The translations under genes and the position numbers were made by a program. The notes below the pieces were generated by a model that worked only from the letters and a program-made list of their open reading frames with translations, did no database searches and was not told where the DNA came from. DNA of 64,000 nt, from contig NZ_JAUKPO010000012.1 in NCBI RefSeq assembly GCF_030503435.1, positions 62,001 through 126,000 of the forward strand, in the 5' to 3' direction. The DNA comes from Rhodocytophaga aerolata. Its GTDB lineage: Bacteria > Bacteroidota > Bacteroidia > Cytophagales > 172606-1. Shown here one piece after another: positions 52,344 through 62,415 of this stretch; position 1 is the stretch's first letter, and each line of letters begins with the position of its first letter.

Positions 52344-54302
52344 TTATCGGTTGCTTTTTATTTCTCTTACCAGTACTGGTTCTTCTGCTTGCTTAACCAC
52401 CGTATCTTTCTTCACCACTTTCATTTCCTTTTTCACAATCGTTGTATCTTTTTTAGAGACTACTATGGAAGTCGGTTTAGGCAGTTCAGGCATAAAGCTT
52501 TTCTCAATTAATGATTTCTCTAAGGGCTTCCGCTTCTTGTTAACTTCACCTTTGATATATTTTTCCATAATCAGTGAGGCAATTGGAGCAGCTATTACCC
52601 CACCAAACCCTGCATTTTCTACATACACAGCCACTGCTATTTTAGGATTGTCTTTTGGAGCAAAACAAATGAATACGGAGTGATCTTTGCCTTTTTTATT
52701 TTCGGAGGTACCCGTTTTTCCACATACGGTTATACTGTCGATAATCGCTAACCTGGCCGTACCTGCACGTACCACATCGGCCATAGCATCTACTACCACC
52801 TGGAATTTATCACTTTCTACCCCCACATAGTTCCGGGTAGTATATTTGGAATCTATCTTGCCTTCTTTACCAACGCCTTTGATTAAATGAGGGGTATAAT
52901 AATAGCCGCGGTTAGCAATAATGGCTGCTAAGTTAGCCATTTGCAGCGGTACTACCCCTAACTCACCTTCGCCAATAGCCATGGAATACCAGTTGGAGAA
53001 TTTCCAGCTGCCTTTTCCATATACCCGGTTGAAGAAACTCGTATCTGGTACAAAGCCCCGTTTTTCATTAGGAAGATCAATACCTAACGTACGGCCAAAT
53101 CCAAACTTACTAATGGCATCACGCCAGCGCATTAAGCCTCTTTCTGAATCTTTAAAAGTATTTCCTGTCTCTTTATGATAGATATACTGCCGGAAGGCCT
53201 GGTAGAAATAAACATTGCAGGAAAATTGAATAGCATTGTGCAACCCATTATGCGCCCCTGAATGGTGATGGCACCCCATAGGGCCAACATCAGGCAAATG
53301 TGCCGTAGTAGTAAGTGAACCTTGCTGCAAACCTACCAATGACTGCACCAGCTTAAAGATAGAACCCGGCCGGTATACTGCTTGTATCGGACGGTTGTAT
53401 AGTGGAATTAAAGGATCTTTCTGCAATGGACCGAAATTTATCGGAAATTCACGCCCGGTAAGCATATTCGGATCATAGGTAGGCGAAGATACCATGGTAA
53501 GAATTTCACCTGTAGATGGTTCTATAGCTACTACACTTCCCACCTTGTTCATCATTAAAGTTTCTGCATACTGTTGCAGGTCAATATCTATACTGGAGGT
53601 AAGTGCCTCCCCGGAAACAGCTGAGGTATCCATCTGGCCACTTTTGAAGGAGCCTTTTTCTACGCCTTTTACATCTACCAATACATACCGGACACCACGT
53701 TTCCCACGTAATTCCTCCTCATAGGAAGATTCAATTCCGCTAATACCCACATAGTCACCTTGCTTATAATAGGTCTGTCCTGGAGCTTCCAGTTTCTTCT
53801 TGCTGATTTCTCCGATATAGCCTAATGTATTAGCCATTACCTTTTTAGGATACGACCGGATTGTACGGGCAGTAGCATAAAACCCAGGATAATCTACTAG
53901 GGCACCCTGGATTCTGGCAAAATCCACATTAGATACTTGCTTGAGAAAAGGATAAGGTTTTACCCGTGAATATGCTTTAGACGCTCTGGCTACCCGGAAT
54001 AATGAATCGAATCCGGATCTGGTAAGACCCATTACGCGGCAAAAAGCCAACGTATCTTCAATCTTAACCTTTTTCGGAATCATCATGATATCGTATACCG
54101 GAGCATTGATTACAATAAGCTTACCCTTGCGGTCGTAAATCTGCCCACGTGTGGGGTATTGCGTAACCTTTAATATAGCATTGTTCTCCGCTGCTGAACG
54201 GTAGCTTGTGTCTACTACTTGCAGAAAAAACAACCGGATCAGGAACACCACTCCGACGGCTATAAAAATACCCATTACGACATATTGTCTACCTTCTCTC
54301 AT
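52344..54302 (-). CDS. mrdA: Penicillin-binding protein 2
   Basis: PBP2 is the transpeptidase of the elongation machinery. The 652-residue protein has an N-terminal membrane helix (about 8-27), a pedestal region, and a transpeptidase domain. Its catalytic residues are Ser314-x-x-Lys317 (PGSIFK), Ser361-Cys-Asn363 (SxN), and Lys529-Thr-Gly531 (KTGTSEN). The C-terminal 80 residues are Lys-rich (VSKKDTTIVKKEMKVVKKDTVV) and probably disordered; this tail is unusual in length for a PBP2. The gene lies directly upstream of rodA. Its usual upstream neighbour mreD is here separated by a TonB receptor gene on the other strand. Confidence 0.97.
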   Translation of the reverse strand: MREGRQYVVMGIFIAVGVVFLIRLFFLQVVDTSYRSAAENNAILKVTQYPTRGQIYDRKGKLIVINAPVYDIMMIPKKVKIEDTLAFCRVMGLTRSGFDSLFRVARASKAYSRVKPYPFLKQVSNVDFARIQGALVDYPGFYATARTIRSYPKKVMANTLGYIGEISKKKLEAPGQTYYKQGDYVGISGIESSYEEELRGKRGVRYVLVDVKGVEKGSFKSGQMDTSAVSGEALTSSIDIDLQQYAETLMMNKVGSVVAIEPSTGEILTMVSSPTYDPNMLTGREFPINFGPLQKDPLIPLYNRPIQAVYRPGSIFKLVQSLVGLQQGSLTTTAHLPDVGPMGCHHHSGAHNGLHNAIQFSCNVYFYQAFRQYIYHKETGNTFKDSERGLMRWRDAISKFGFGRTLGIDLPNEKRGFVPDTSFFNRVYGKGSWKFSNWYSMAIGEGELGVVPLQMANLAAIIANRGYYYTPHLIKGVGKEGKIDSKYTTRNYVGVESDKFQVVVDAMADVVRAGTARLAIIDSITVCGKTGTSENKKGKDHSVFICFAPKDNPKIAVAVYVENAGFGGVIAAPIASLIMEKYIKGEVNKKRKPLEKSLIEKSFMPELPKPTSIVVSKKDTTIVKKEMKVVKKDTVVKQAEEPVLVREIKSNR

Positions 54303-54894
54303 GTATATATTGGTTGAAGTTAGTAGCTAGTTGATGACTCCGAAAGTCAGAAGGAAACGATAGCAAAAAGTCGTTCAGAAGATTTATAATCTGTAAAATT
54401 TTAGTCAACTTTTTATTATTTTCTATATCAAAAATCCAAAATAGTTATTGAATACACAACAAGTCCAGTGAAAAAAAAGATTCTTTTCTGTACCTCCTGT
54501 GTATGTTTTAACATAAAATGTACCAATCTATTAGCCTCTTCCTAAGAACCTGTTTTTATATTTCATCACCGCTGGCTCTGCTTATTTTTGTCATATTTAC
54601 TTATCTGAAACGGACCAGACTAAGGCCAAAACAGAAACAGCTTTTATAACTGCTACAAGGCAAAAAGCCGGAAATCATAAATGCAGCATCGGTATTTGCC
54701 AGAAGATTTTTAAACTGAGTAATTGTTTTTTATCTATATTTAATGATACAACCTAAAAACCTGCTTATTATTTTTTGTATGTAGGGTTTATTGTAAAAAA
54801 TATCCACTTTACTGCTTTACTCAACCAGCCTATTTTCAGCAGTATTTTTCATAGGAATATATCTGTTTTCTTTATTACAAAAGTCTCACAGTGT
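54303..54894. other. Intergenic stretch upstream of mrdA and the TonB receptor
   Basis: A 592-nt divergent region, AT-rich. A TATTTTTG match to the -7 motif lies at 54583-54590, but it would leave a 300-nt leader for the receptor. A longer frame starts with TTG at 54775 but adds no sensible signal sequence. No clear promoter for mrdA was found. I see no hairpins or ORFs of note. Confidence 0.5.
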
Positions 54895-57294
54895 ATGCGA
54901 AATAGTTATACATATTCCATAATAGCTCTCCTATTCTTTTGTTTTCTGCTGGGTGTTGGCACAGCTTACTCTCAGACAGGCACTCAAATAATTAGAGGTA
55001 GAATTACTGATAAAGATTCAAAGATCGGGCTTCCTGGAGCAGCCATTGTCTTACTGGACAATTCTCCTGAGATGAAAGGAACTGTAACGGATACTGATGG
55101 CTATTTTAAACTTGCTAATGTTCCACTGGGTAAACATAGCATCCGGGTTAGTTATATTGGCTATCAGGAGTTAGTGATTCCTACTATTGTGGTTAACGCC
55201 GGAAAAGAGGTAGTATTAGCCTTGGAGCTGGAAACTTCCATTATTACCATGACTGAAGTGGTAGTAAATGCGAATAGCAAAGACGGCTCTGTGAATGAAA
55301 TGGCTACTGTCAGTGCCCGCACCTTTTCTTTGGAAGAAACGGAACGCTATGCTGGCAGCCGCCAGGACCCCGCCCGGATGGCCTCTAATTTTGCAGGTGT
55401 ACAAGGCTCCGACGATTCGCGGAACGACATTGTGATCCGGGGCAATTCGCCAGCCGGGGTACTTTACCGGCTAGAAGATGTAAATATTCCCAACCCTAAC
55501 CATTTTGCCATTGCCGGAACAACAGGTGGCCCGGTAAGCATACTCAATAACAAGGTACTGGGCACTTCTGACTTTATGACTGGGGCTTTTCCAGCGGAAT
55601 ATGGTAACTCTCTGGCAGGTGTTTTTGATCTAAAAATGCGTAATGGCAATAATACTACCCATGAATTTACCGGGCAGTTTGGTATTCTAGGTACAGAACT
55701 AGCTGCAGAAGGCCCTATCTCCAGGAAGAACCGTTCATCGTATCTGGCCACTTACCGGTATTCTACCTTGCGCATGTTTCAGGCAATAGGAATTAATATT
55801 GGCACCACAGCCGTACCAAATTACCAGGATGCTTCTTTCAAACTGAACTTCCCAGTGAGTAAAAAGAGTAATTTTTCCGTGTTTGGTATTGGGGGAACTA
55901 GCAAAGTAGATATTATTGTGAGCAAATTTACAGAGCCTCCAACCGACCTGTATGGCGATATAGACCGGGATCAGTATTTCCGCTCAAATATGGGTGTAGC
56001 AGGTGCTTCTTTTAGCCATACGTTCAATGCTTCTACTTTCGCCAAAGTTTCTTTATCCGCTTCCCACTCTAAGAGCTGGGCTTTCCATGATCTGGTTTTC
56101 CGCTATGTGGATAATACAGACCTAGTTCCATGTTTAGGCTACACATTCACTCAAGGAATTACTTCTTTGGCAGGCTACGTTACACACAAACTTTCGGCCA
56201 GGCACACATTAAATGCAGGTTTATTTGCAGACAGGTATCAATTTAATTTTATAGACAGTGTGCTAAATGAAAATACTAATGCCTTCGAAAACCGCTTCGA
56301 TTATAGAGGAAACTCTTATTTACTTCAGCCATATGTGCAATCTAAATACCGCATTACTGAAAATTTAACCTTGAACTCAGGCTTGCATAGTCAATGGTTT
56401 TTGCTCAACAATAGTTTTTCTTTAGAACCAAGGCTAGGAATGAAATGGAAATTTTCTCCCCGTAAGGCATTCAGTGCTGGGTATGGTCTGCATAGCCAGA
56501 TGCAACCAACCTATATTTATTTTTATCATATACCCGGTACAAACGCCAATGCACTGCATAATAAAAATTTGGGTTTTACCCGCAGCCACCATTTCGTACT
56601 TTCCTACGACCATTCTTTATCCAGGCAGGTGCGTGTAAAAGCAGAAGCTTATTACCAATCTTTATTTAAGGTACCAGTTAGTATCGTTCCTTCTTCGTTT
56701 TCTTTGCTCAACCAGGGTTCTACATTTGAACGGTTTTTCCCAGATACCTTAACTAATGCGGGAACTGGCGAAAACTATGGCATAGAGCTTACACTGGAGA
56801 AATTTTTTAATAATCATTATTTCTTTATGCTCACCGGTTCCTTATTTGAATCTACCTACAAAGGCAGCGATGGCGTAAAGAGGAATACAGACTTTAATGG
56901 AAATTTTGCCCTGAACCTGTTAGGTGGCACCGAATACACAGTAAAAAATAAAACTTTCACGCTGGGTGGTAAACTTACCTGGGCTGGGGGCAGGAGGCAT
57001 TCACCTGTAGATGAAATAGCTACCCAGAAAGCAAATGATGTAGTAATTATTGATGAACTGAGAAACACCCTACAATTCCCGAATTATTTTAGGGCTGATA
57101 TCAGGCTAGGGTTTAAACTGAATTCCAAACGGCTTACCCATGAGATAGCACTAGATCTGGTAAACTTATTTAATATAAAAAATATGCTGTCTGTCACGTA
57201 TGTCCCCGACCGTCTAAATCCGGAAGCCGGCTATTTAAGACAGGAATACCAATTGGGCTTTTTACCTTTATTTTATTATAAAATAGATTTTTGA
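54895..57294 (+). CDS. TonB-dependent outer membrane receptor with CarboxypepD regulatory-like domain
   Basis: I set the start at the ATG at 54895 (MRNSYTYSIIALLFFCFLLG), because it begins a proper signal peptide ending AYSQ near residue 26. The 799-residue product has an N-terminal CarboxypepD_reg-like beta-sandwich (about 31-115: IIRGRITDKDSKIGLPGAAIVLLD... to VVVNANS), a plug domain (about 125-235, with DDSRNDIVIRGNSPAGVLYRLEDVNIPNP) and a beta-barrel of roughly 560 residues ending in LGFLPLFYYKIDF, an aromatic C-terminus. It imports an unknown substrate using TonB energy. No SusD gene or other partner flanks it. It lies between mreD and mrdA on the opposite strand, interrupting a conserved cell-shape cluster. 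Confidence 0.9.
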   Translation: MRNSYTYSIIALLFFCFLLGVGTAYSQTGTQIIRGRITDKDSKIGLPGAAIVLLDNSPEMKGTVTDTDGYFKLANVPLGKHSIRVSYIGYQELVIPTIVVNAGKEVVLALELETSIITMTEVVVNANSKDGSVNEMATVSARTFSLEETERYAGSRQDPARMASNFAGVQGSDDSRNDIVIRGNSPAGVLYRLEDVNIPNPNHFAIAGTTGGPVSILNNKVLGTSDFMTGAFPAEYGNSLAGVFDLKMRNGNNTTHEFTGQFGILGTELAAEGPISRKNRSSYLATYRYSTLRMFQAIGINIGTTAVPNYQDASFKLNFPVSKKSNFSVFGIGGTSKVDIIVSKFTEPPTDLYGDIDRDQYFRSNMGVAGASFSHTFNASTFAKVSLSASHSKSWAFHDLVFRYVDNTDLVPCLGYTFTQGITSLAGYVTHKLSARHTLNAGLFADRYQFNFIDSVLNENTNAFENRFDYRGNSYLLQPYVQSKYRITENLTLNSGLHSQWFLLNNSFSLEPRLGMKWKFSPRKAFSAGYGLHSQMQPTYIYFYHIPGTNANALHNKNLGFTRSHHFVLSYDHSLSRQVRVKAEAYYQSLFKVPVSIVPSSFSLLNQGSTFERFFPDTLTNAGTGENYGIELTLEKFFNNHYFFMLTGSLFESTYKGSDGVKRNTDFNGNFALNLLGGTEYTVKNKTFTLGGKLTWAGGRRHSPVDEIATQKANDVVIIDELRNTLQFPNYFRADIRLGFKLNSKRLTHEIALDLVNLFNIKNMLSVTYVPDRLNPEAGYLRQEYQLGFLPLFYYKIDF

Positions 57295-57437
57295 CATAGC
57301 CTTTATACTTTACCCCATGTACACCTTGATGATTCTTTTGTAGATTCCTAAAAGGTATACAATAACACCATTAAACTAAAAATCTCGTGAAAGTTATTTC
57401 AGGAGATGTGTAGGTATGTACCTTGCCTGTATAATGT

Positions 57438-57956
57438 CTAATTACGGCCTTTGGAAAAAAACAGGTATTGGATAAGTGTGACTAACACAAACGTAAAAGC
57501 TGTACTAGCTACTGTTTTGAGCAGGGTAAAAAAGAATAAATTAAACTGGCTAGCCTCCACAAAAAACAGCACCGCATGATGTAGAAATATCAATATCAAA
57601 GCATAGGGAGCAAACCATTCCATGCCCATGCTTTGCAGAGTTAACCTGGCATTTTGTTCATAACCGCCACGGGGTGTGTTCAGCCGGATAACATATGGCC
57701 TAAAATAAGCTACAACCGTACTGGCCGCCGCATGTATACCTAAGGTATCATAGAAAACATCTATCAGCAGACCGGTACTGAACCCTACAAAGAGTAAAAA
57801 AACCGGACTGGTATCGAAGGGCAGCAGCAGGATAAAAGCAATGTATACAAAGCAGAACGCCACATCAAACAACACCATATTGCGCACCAGGAATACCTGC
57901 AACGCCAAATAGACCACGAAATAAAAAATCTGTAAAATATAATCCCTGCTATTCAT
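57438..57956 (-). CDS. mreD: Rod shape-determining protein MreD
   Basis: A 172-residue protein with five hydrophobic segments and the MreD-like stretches IAFILLLPFDTSPVFLLFVGFSTGLLIDVFYDTLGIHAAASTVVAYFRP. MreD is an inner-membrane part of the elongasome that works with MreC to control the RodA/PBP2 synthase. It overlaps mreC by 8 nt and is 143 nt from the convergent TonB receptor end. Confidence 0.88.
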   Translation of the reverse strand: MNSRDYILQIFYFVVYLALQVFLVRNMVLFDVAFCFVYIAFILLLPFDTSPVFLLFVGFSTGLLIDVFYDTLGIHAAASTVVAYFRPYVIRLNTPRGGYEQNARLTLQSMGMEWFAPYALILIFLHHAVLFFVEASQFNLFFFTLLKTVASTAFTFVLVTLIQYLFFSKGRN

Positions 57957-58794
57957 TTAACCCGGTTAATGTACGTCTCTCTAAGGAATCCTGTTCTGTC
58001 TGTAACAGGTTCTCAACTATATATACATAAGAAAGCCGATAAAAATCTATGGAAAGATCCAGATTAATATCGTAAAAAGCATCGTCTCCTTTCAGGGAGA
58101 AATTTTTAACAGTACCTACCATAACTCCTTCCGGGAAGATCGTATTGTAGCTGGTCGTAACGACCGTATCTCCTTTCTGCAACTCCACATGGCGTGGAAT
58201 ATACAGCAAGTCTATTTCCTTGGCATTTTTGCCAATCCAGCGGGCTGTACCAAAGGTGCCATTTTTCTTAATCTGGGAAGAAACCTGCATTTCTGTGTGC
58301 AGCAGTGATACCACATTCGAGAAATGATCTGAGCAATATTTTATTTTACCTACCACTCCTTCCGGCGACACAACCCCCATGCCGGGCTTTATACCATCCA
58401 GGGTGCCTTTATCTAAGGTAAGATAATTATTAGTGCGGCTGGTAGAATTGTTGATTACTTTGGCTACTTTAAACCGGTAACGCTGGGCTACTAAAGAATC
58501 GAGCCAGTACCCTTTGGGTATAGCAGAGTCTCCCTGCTGCACTAGCCGGGCATTCAGGTTATTCAATTTGGCATTTTCATGGGCAAGGTCTGCATTTACC
58601 TTTCTTAAATTCACAAATTCAATTACCGTATTTGTAGCAGCCATCATCTGGGCTGCATACCGGTTAGTTGAGTTAAGAAAAGCCGCATTCTGGTAACGGT
58701 TGTTTTTTACAATCAGCCAGGCACAGAGCAGCTCTATCAGTATAAAAAATATAAATGCCCTGTATTGGTAAAAGAAAAGAAATAACCTTTGCAT
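57949..58794 (-). CDS. mreC: Rod shape-determining protein MreC
   Basis: A 281-residue bitopic protein: one N-terminal helix (about 10-27, YRAFIFFILIELLCAWLIV), a coiled coil (about 60-95) and the MreC beta-domains with VAKVINNSTSRTNNYLTLDKGTLDGIKPGMGVVSPEGVVGKI and KKNGTFGTARWIGKNAKEIDLLYIPRHVELQKGDTVVTTSYNTIFPEGVMVGTV. MreC binds PBP2 and switches on wall synthesis. The gene overlaps mreD by 8 nt and follows mreB by 77 nt. Confidence 0.95.
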   Translation of the reverse strand: MQRLFLFFYQYRAFIFFILIELLCAWLIVKNNRYQNAAFLNSTNRYAAQMMAATNTVIEFVNLRKVNADLAHENAKLNNLNARLVQQGDSAIPKGYWLDSLVAQRYRFKVAKVINNSTSRTNNYLTLDKGTLDGIKPGMGVVSPEGVVGKIKYCSDHFSNVVSLLHTEMQVSSQIKKNGTFGTARWIGKNAKEIDLLYIPRHVELQKGDTVVTTSYNTIFPEGVMVGTVKNFSLKGDDAFYDINLDLSIDFYRLSYVYIVENLLQTEQDSLERRTLTGLNE

Positions 58795-58817
58795 GGAGAA
58801 AGAATAATGAATAATGA

Positions 58818-58851
58818 CGAACGATTAATGTAACTTTTCATTAATCATTCG
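58818..58851 (-). terminator. Weak hairpin between mreB and mreC
   Basis: 13-nt arms (58818-58830 and 58839-58851) with one G-T mismatch and an 8-nt loop. There is no T-run, so it may be an RNA processing or attenuation site inside the mre operon, or chance. Confidence 0.3.
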
Positions 58852-58871
58852 CCATCAGTCACTGATTTGTA

Positions 58872-59900
58872 TTATGTTATTAAAACAGCTTTGAAATTCT
58901 TTAAGTTCTTCAGGGCTACACCTGTGCCTCTTACTACGGCTCTTAAAGGATCGTCGGCTATATGAATTGGTAACTTAGTTTTAGCTGCAAGCCTTTTATC
59001 CAGACCACGCAGCAAAGCTCCTCCACCGGTTAAGTGGATACCATTTACATAAATATCTGCTGATAATTCTGGCGGAGACATCTCCAGTGCTTTCAGTACA
59101 GCTTCTTCGATTTTAGAAACAGATTTATCCAGAGCAAACGCAATTTCACCATAGGTTACTTTAATTACTTTTGGAATACCGGTCATTAAATCGCGTCCGC
59201 GGATTTCATAGTCAGGTGGAGGATTTTCCAGTTCGGTTAATGCCGCGCCAACTTCTATTTTCACCTTTTCTGCAGAACGTTCCCCAATCAGCAGGTTGTG
59301 CTGGCGGCGCATATAATCCAGAATGTCTTTTGTAAATACATCACCAGCAATCCGGATAGATTGTTCACAAACAATACCAGATAAAGCAATTACGGCAATT
59401 TCTGTGGTTCCCCCGCCAATATCTACAATCATAGAACCCATGGGCTGCTCTATATCTATTCCAATACCGATAGCAGCAGCTATAGGTTCATGAATCATAT
59501 ATACTTCCTTAGCACCAGCATGCTCACATGAATCTTTTACCGCCCGTTTTTCAACTTCAGTAATACCAGAGGGAATGCACACTACCATCCGGTGAGAAGG
59601 CGTAAACAAATTGCTCCCTGTATTAATCATCTTGATCATACCCCGGATCATCTGCTCGGCAGCTGTAAAGTCAGCTATCACCCCGTCTTTCAGTGGCCTG
59701 ATCGTTTTAATATTTTCATGGGTTTTCTCATGCATCTGCATAGCCTCTTTCCCAATCGCTAATACCCGGCTGGGCAGGTTCCTGTCTATAGCAATAATAG
59801 AAGGCTCATCAATAACGATTTTATCTTTATAAATAATGAGTGTGTTAGCGGTACCAAGATCAATAGCAATATCGCTGCTAAGAAAATTAAATAATCCCAT
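58872..59900 (-). CDS. mreB: Rod shape-determining protein MreB
   Basis: MreB is the bacterial actin that orients cell-wall synthesis. The 342-residue protein has the actin-fold nucleotide motifs: DIAIDLGTANTLIY (phosphate 1), VVCIPSGITEVEKRAVKDS, MIVDIGGGTTEIAVIALSG (phosphate 2) and VNGIHLTGGGALLRGLDKRL (adenosine). The N-terminal MGLFNFLSSD region is amphipathic, as needed for membrane binding. Length is typical. It heads mreB-mreC-mreD. A near match to the -7 motif (TA-3nt-TTTG) lies in the 240-nt gap before it. Confidence 0.97.
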   Translation of the reverse strand: MGLFNFLSSDIAIDLGTANTLIIYKDKIVIDEPSIIAIDRNLPSRVLAIGKEAMQMHEKTHENIKTIRPLKDGVIADFTAAEQMIRGMIKMINTGSNLFTPSHRMVVCIPSGITEVEKRAVKDSCEHAGAKEVYMIHEPIAAAIGIGIDIEQPMGSMIVDIGGGTTEIAVIALSGIVCEQSIRIAGDVFTKDILDYMRRQHNLLIGERSAEKVKIEVGAALTELENPPPDYEIRGRDLMTGIPKVIKVTYGEIAFALDKSVSKIEEAVLKALEMSPPELSADIYVNGIHLTGGGALLRGLDKRLAAKTKLPIHIADDPLRAVVRGTGVALKNLKNFKAVLIT

Positions 59901-60140
59901 TTTAAAGAAATCTCCTGTTTAAAACCTACGTAGAGGAATAATATTTAGTAATTGTATATCAGGTTAACAAATAGCCAATTGAGCATTAGCGAAATTAAAT
60001 CTATCTTTTTGTCTACTAAATCGCAAAGAGTAACATTTAATTTTATGCAATATCACTCTAATTATTGGTTATTATATATTTTGAAATGAAAAAAACATTA
60101 CATTGATAACAAATAAAAGATATTTGCTTTAAATACCTGA

Positions 60141-61667
60141 TTAATGTTTGAAATGCCTGATTCCGGTGAAAGCCATAGCTAGCCCATTGCTGTTACAATA
60201 GTCTATGGAATCCTGGTCTTTTACAGAGCCACCTGGTTGCACAATTGCCTGTATGCCAACTTTATGTGCAATTTCTACGCAGTCAGGGAAAGGAAAAAAG
60301 GCATCAGAAGCCATCACCGCGCCTTGTAGATCGAAGCCAAACGATTTAGCCTTTTCTATAGCTTGCCGCAAGGCATCAACCCGTGACGTCTGCCCAACAC
60401 CACTTGCCAGTAATTGCCCTTTTTTGGCTAAAACAATGGTATTTGATTTGGTATGTTTAGCAATCTTAGCAGCAAACACAAGAGCATCTTTCTCCTCGGT
60501 GGTTACCTCGCGTTGTGTTACAGAGCGCAAATCAGCTGGCGACTCAGTACGGTTATCAATGTCTTGCCGGATTACCCCATTAAGTAATGTTTTCACAGAA
60601 ACACTAGGCAAAGCTACCTCTTTGCGCTTCAACAGAATACGGTTCTTCTTCCCCTTTAAAATCTGAAGGGCTTCTTCTGTAAAACTTGGGGCAACTAATA
60701 CTTCAAAAAATAATTTATTTAACTCTTCGGCTGTTTCTTTATCTACTGCTGAATTGGTAATAAGCACCCCGCCAAAAGCCGAAACAGGATCTGCCGCCAG
60801 TGCTTTTAAATAGGCTTCTTTTACGGTAGAAGCTGTTGCGGCCCCACAGGCATTGGTATGTTTGAGTATAGCAAAAGCCTTATCTCCTTCAAATTCATTA
60901 ATAAGTAACACCGCTGCATCAATATCTACCAGGTTGTTATAAGAAAGCTCCTTGCCATGCAACTGCTCAAACATGGCCTCTAGGTCGCCATGAAAATACC
61001 CGGCTTGATGTGGATTTTCGCCATACCTTAATTTTTTTGTCTGACTAAGGCTTTGCTTAAAAACCGGAATTTCTGCTTCGTTATTGAAGTAATTGAATAT
61101 GGCTGTATCGTAGTGAGACGTAACTTCAAAAGCAAGGGCCGCAAACTTTTTACGGTCAGCCAGGTCAGTAGTACAGTTTTTTTCTCTGAGCAAACTTTCT
61201 ACATCGGCATATTGATTTCTGGACGATACAATAAGCACATCTCTAAAATTCTTTGCTGCCCCTCTAATTAAGGATATCCCACCTATGTCTATTTTCTCTA
61301 TAATATCTTCTTCACCGGCACCAGAAGCAAGGGTTTCTTCAAACGGGTAAAGATCCACAATAACTAGATCGATGGATGGAATATCATACTCTTTTACCTG
61401 CGATTGATCTTCGGCTTCTTCCCGTCTGAACAGAATACCGCCAAACACTTTCGGATGCAGCGTTTTTACGCGGCCTCCCAAAATAGAAGGATACCCAGTG
61501 AGATTTTCAACAGCTGTAACAGGTAATTGCAGGTTTTGCAGAAAGGTTTGGGTACCTCCGGTGGAATATAATTTTACGCCTTGTTCGTGTAGTAACTTAG
61601 CAATAGGCGCTAAGCCATCTTTATAAAAAACAGAAATTAATGCCGACTCAATTTTTCTGGAATACAT
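60141..61667 (-). CDS. purH: Bifunctional AICAR formyltransferase/IMP cyclohydrolase
   Basis: PurH catalyses the last two steps of IMP synthesis. The 508-residue protein has an N-terminal MGS-like cyclohydrolase domain (about 1-195: KLYSTGGTQTFLQN, GYPSILGGRVKTLHPKVFGGIL, DLVIVDLYPFE) and a C-terminal transformylase domain with LRYGENPHQAGYF, AILKHTNACGAATA, DPVSAFGGVLITN and VMASDAFFPFPDCVEIAHKVGIQAIVQPGGSVKDQDSIDYCN. Length is normal. It lies 94 nt downstream of purN on the same strand, so the two purine genes are probably co-transcribed. mreB follows 240 nt later. Confidence 0.97.
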   Translation of the reverse strand: MYSRKIESALISVFYKDGLAPIAKLLHEQGVKLYSTGGTQTFLQNLQLPVTAVENLTGYPSILGGRVKTLHPKVFGGILFRREEAEDQSQVKEYDIPSIDLVIVDLYPFEETLASGAGEEDIIEKIDIGGISLIRGAAKNFRDVLIVSSRNQYADVESLLREKNCTTDLADRKKFAALAFEVTSHYDTAIFNYFNNEAEIPVFKQSLSQTKKLRYGENPHQAGYFHGDLEAMFEQLHGKELSYNNLVDIDAAVLLINEFEGDKAFAILKHTNACGAATASTVKEAYLKALAADPVSAFGGVLITNSAVDKETAEELNKLFFEVLVAPSFTEEALQILKGKKNRILLKRKEVALPSVSVKTLLNGVIRQDIDNRTESPADLRSVTQREVTTEEKDALVFAAKIAKHTKSNTIVLAKKGQLLASGVGQTSRVDALRQAIEKAKSFGFDLQGAVMASDAFFPFPDCVEIAHKVGIQAIVQPGGSVKDQDSIDYCNSNGLAMAFTGIRHFKH

Positions 61668-61761
61668 TGGTTAGGATAAGGTAAAAGTAAAAGTTGGTAG
61701 GGTGATATGGATAAATGGGTTTACTATTTTTTTGCGAAATTACGTTTTAATCAAAACATAT

Positions 61762-62337
61762 TCAAAGATGAGGCTCTGAAATTAATTTTTCTATAACCGG
61801 GGCAAAATGAGCATGTTCTAGTGCTTGTACTTTGTGTGCCACTTCTTCTGGCGTATCTGTAGATGTTACCGGGCAAGATGCCTGAAATATAATTTTTCCT
61901 TTATCATATTCTTCATTTACCAAGTGAATGGTAATACCAGAATTGACCTCTCCTGCCTCTACTACCGCCTGGTGAACTCTTGCCCCATACATGCCTTTGC
62001 CGCCATATTTGGGTAATAACGCCGGGTGTATGTTCACTATTTTATCTGGAAAATGCCGGATGAGGTTTACCGGAATCAGCCATAAGAAACCTGCTAGCAC
62101 CACCCAGGTAACCTGGTGTTTTTGCAGGATATGAATTACTTCGTCGGTTTCATAAAACTGGCTACGGGTAAAGGTAATAGCAGGTATATTAAATTGTTGA
62201 GCAACAGTTAAAACCTTAGCTTGGCTGTTGTTACTTAATACTAAGGAAATACGAACACTAGGATGCTGAGCAAAATACTCCATTATTTTTTGTGCATTAG
62301 ACCCGGTACCCGATGCGAAGATAGCTATATTGATCAC
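61762..62337 (-). CDS. purN: Phosphoribosylglycinamide formyltransferase
   Basis: PurN formylates GAR with 10-formyl-THF. The 191-residue protein has the start NIAIFASGTGSNAQKIMEYF, the folate/catalytic region VLAGFLWLIPVNLIRHFPDKIVNIHPALLPKYGGKGMYG (Asn, His of 'NIHP') and SGITIHLVNEEYDKGKIIFQ, in which the catalytic Asp is the one in YDKG. Length is typical. It lies immediately upstream of purH. Confidence 0.96.
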   Translation of the reverse strand: MINIAIFASGTGSNAQKIMEYFAQHPSVRISLVLSNNSQAKVLTVAQQFNIPAITFTRSQFYETDEVIHILQKHQVTWVVLAGFLWLIPVNLIRHFPDKIVNIHPALLPKYGGKGMYGARVHQAVVEAGEVNSGITIHLVNEEYDKGKIIFQASCPVTSTDTPEEVAHKVQALEHAHFAPVIEKLISEPHL

Positions 62338-62415
62338 TTATTTTGTTGGTTTTAGTTGATAAGACTCACAGGGAGCAGGCGTATATTCTTCTCTATGCTA
62401 TAGATTTTCATGTGA

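Noticed and set aside
54775-54894. 40-codon N-terminal extension of the TonB receptor from a TTG
   Set aside because: The extension has no signal-peptide logic; a normal signal sequence starts at the ATG at 54895.
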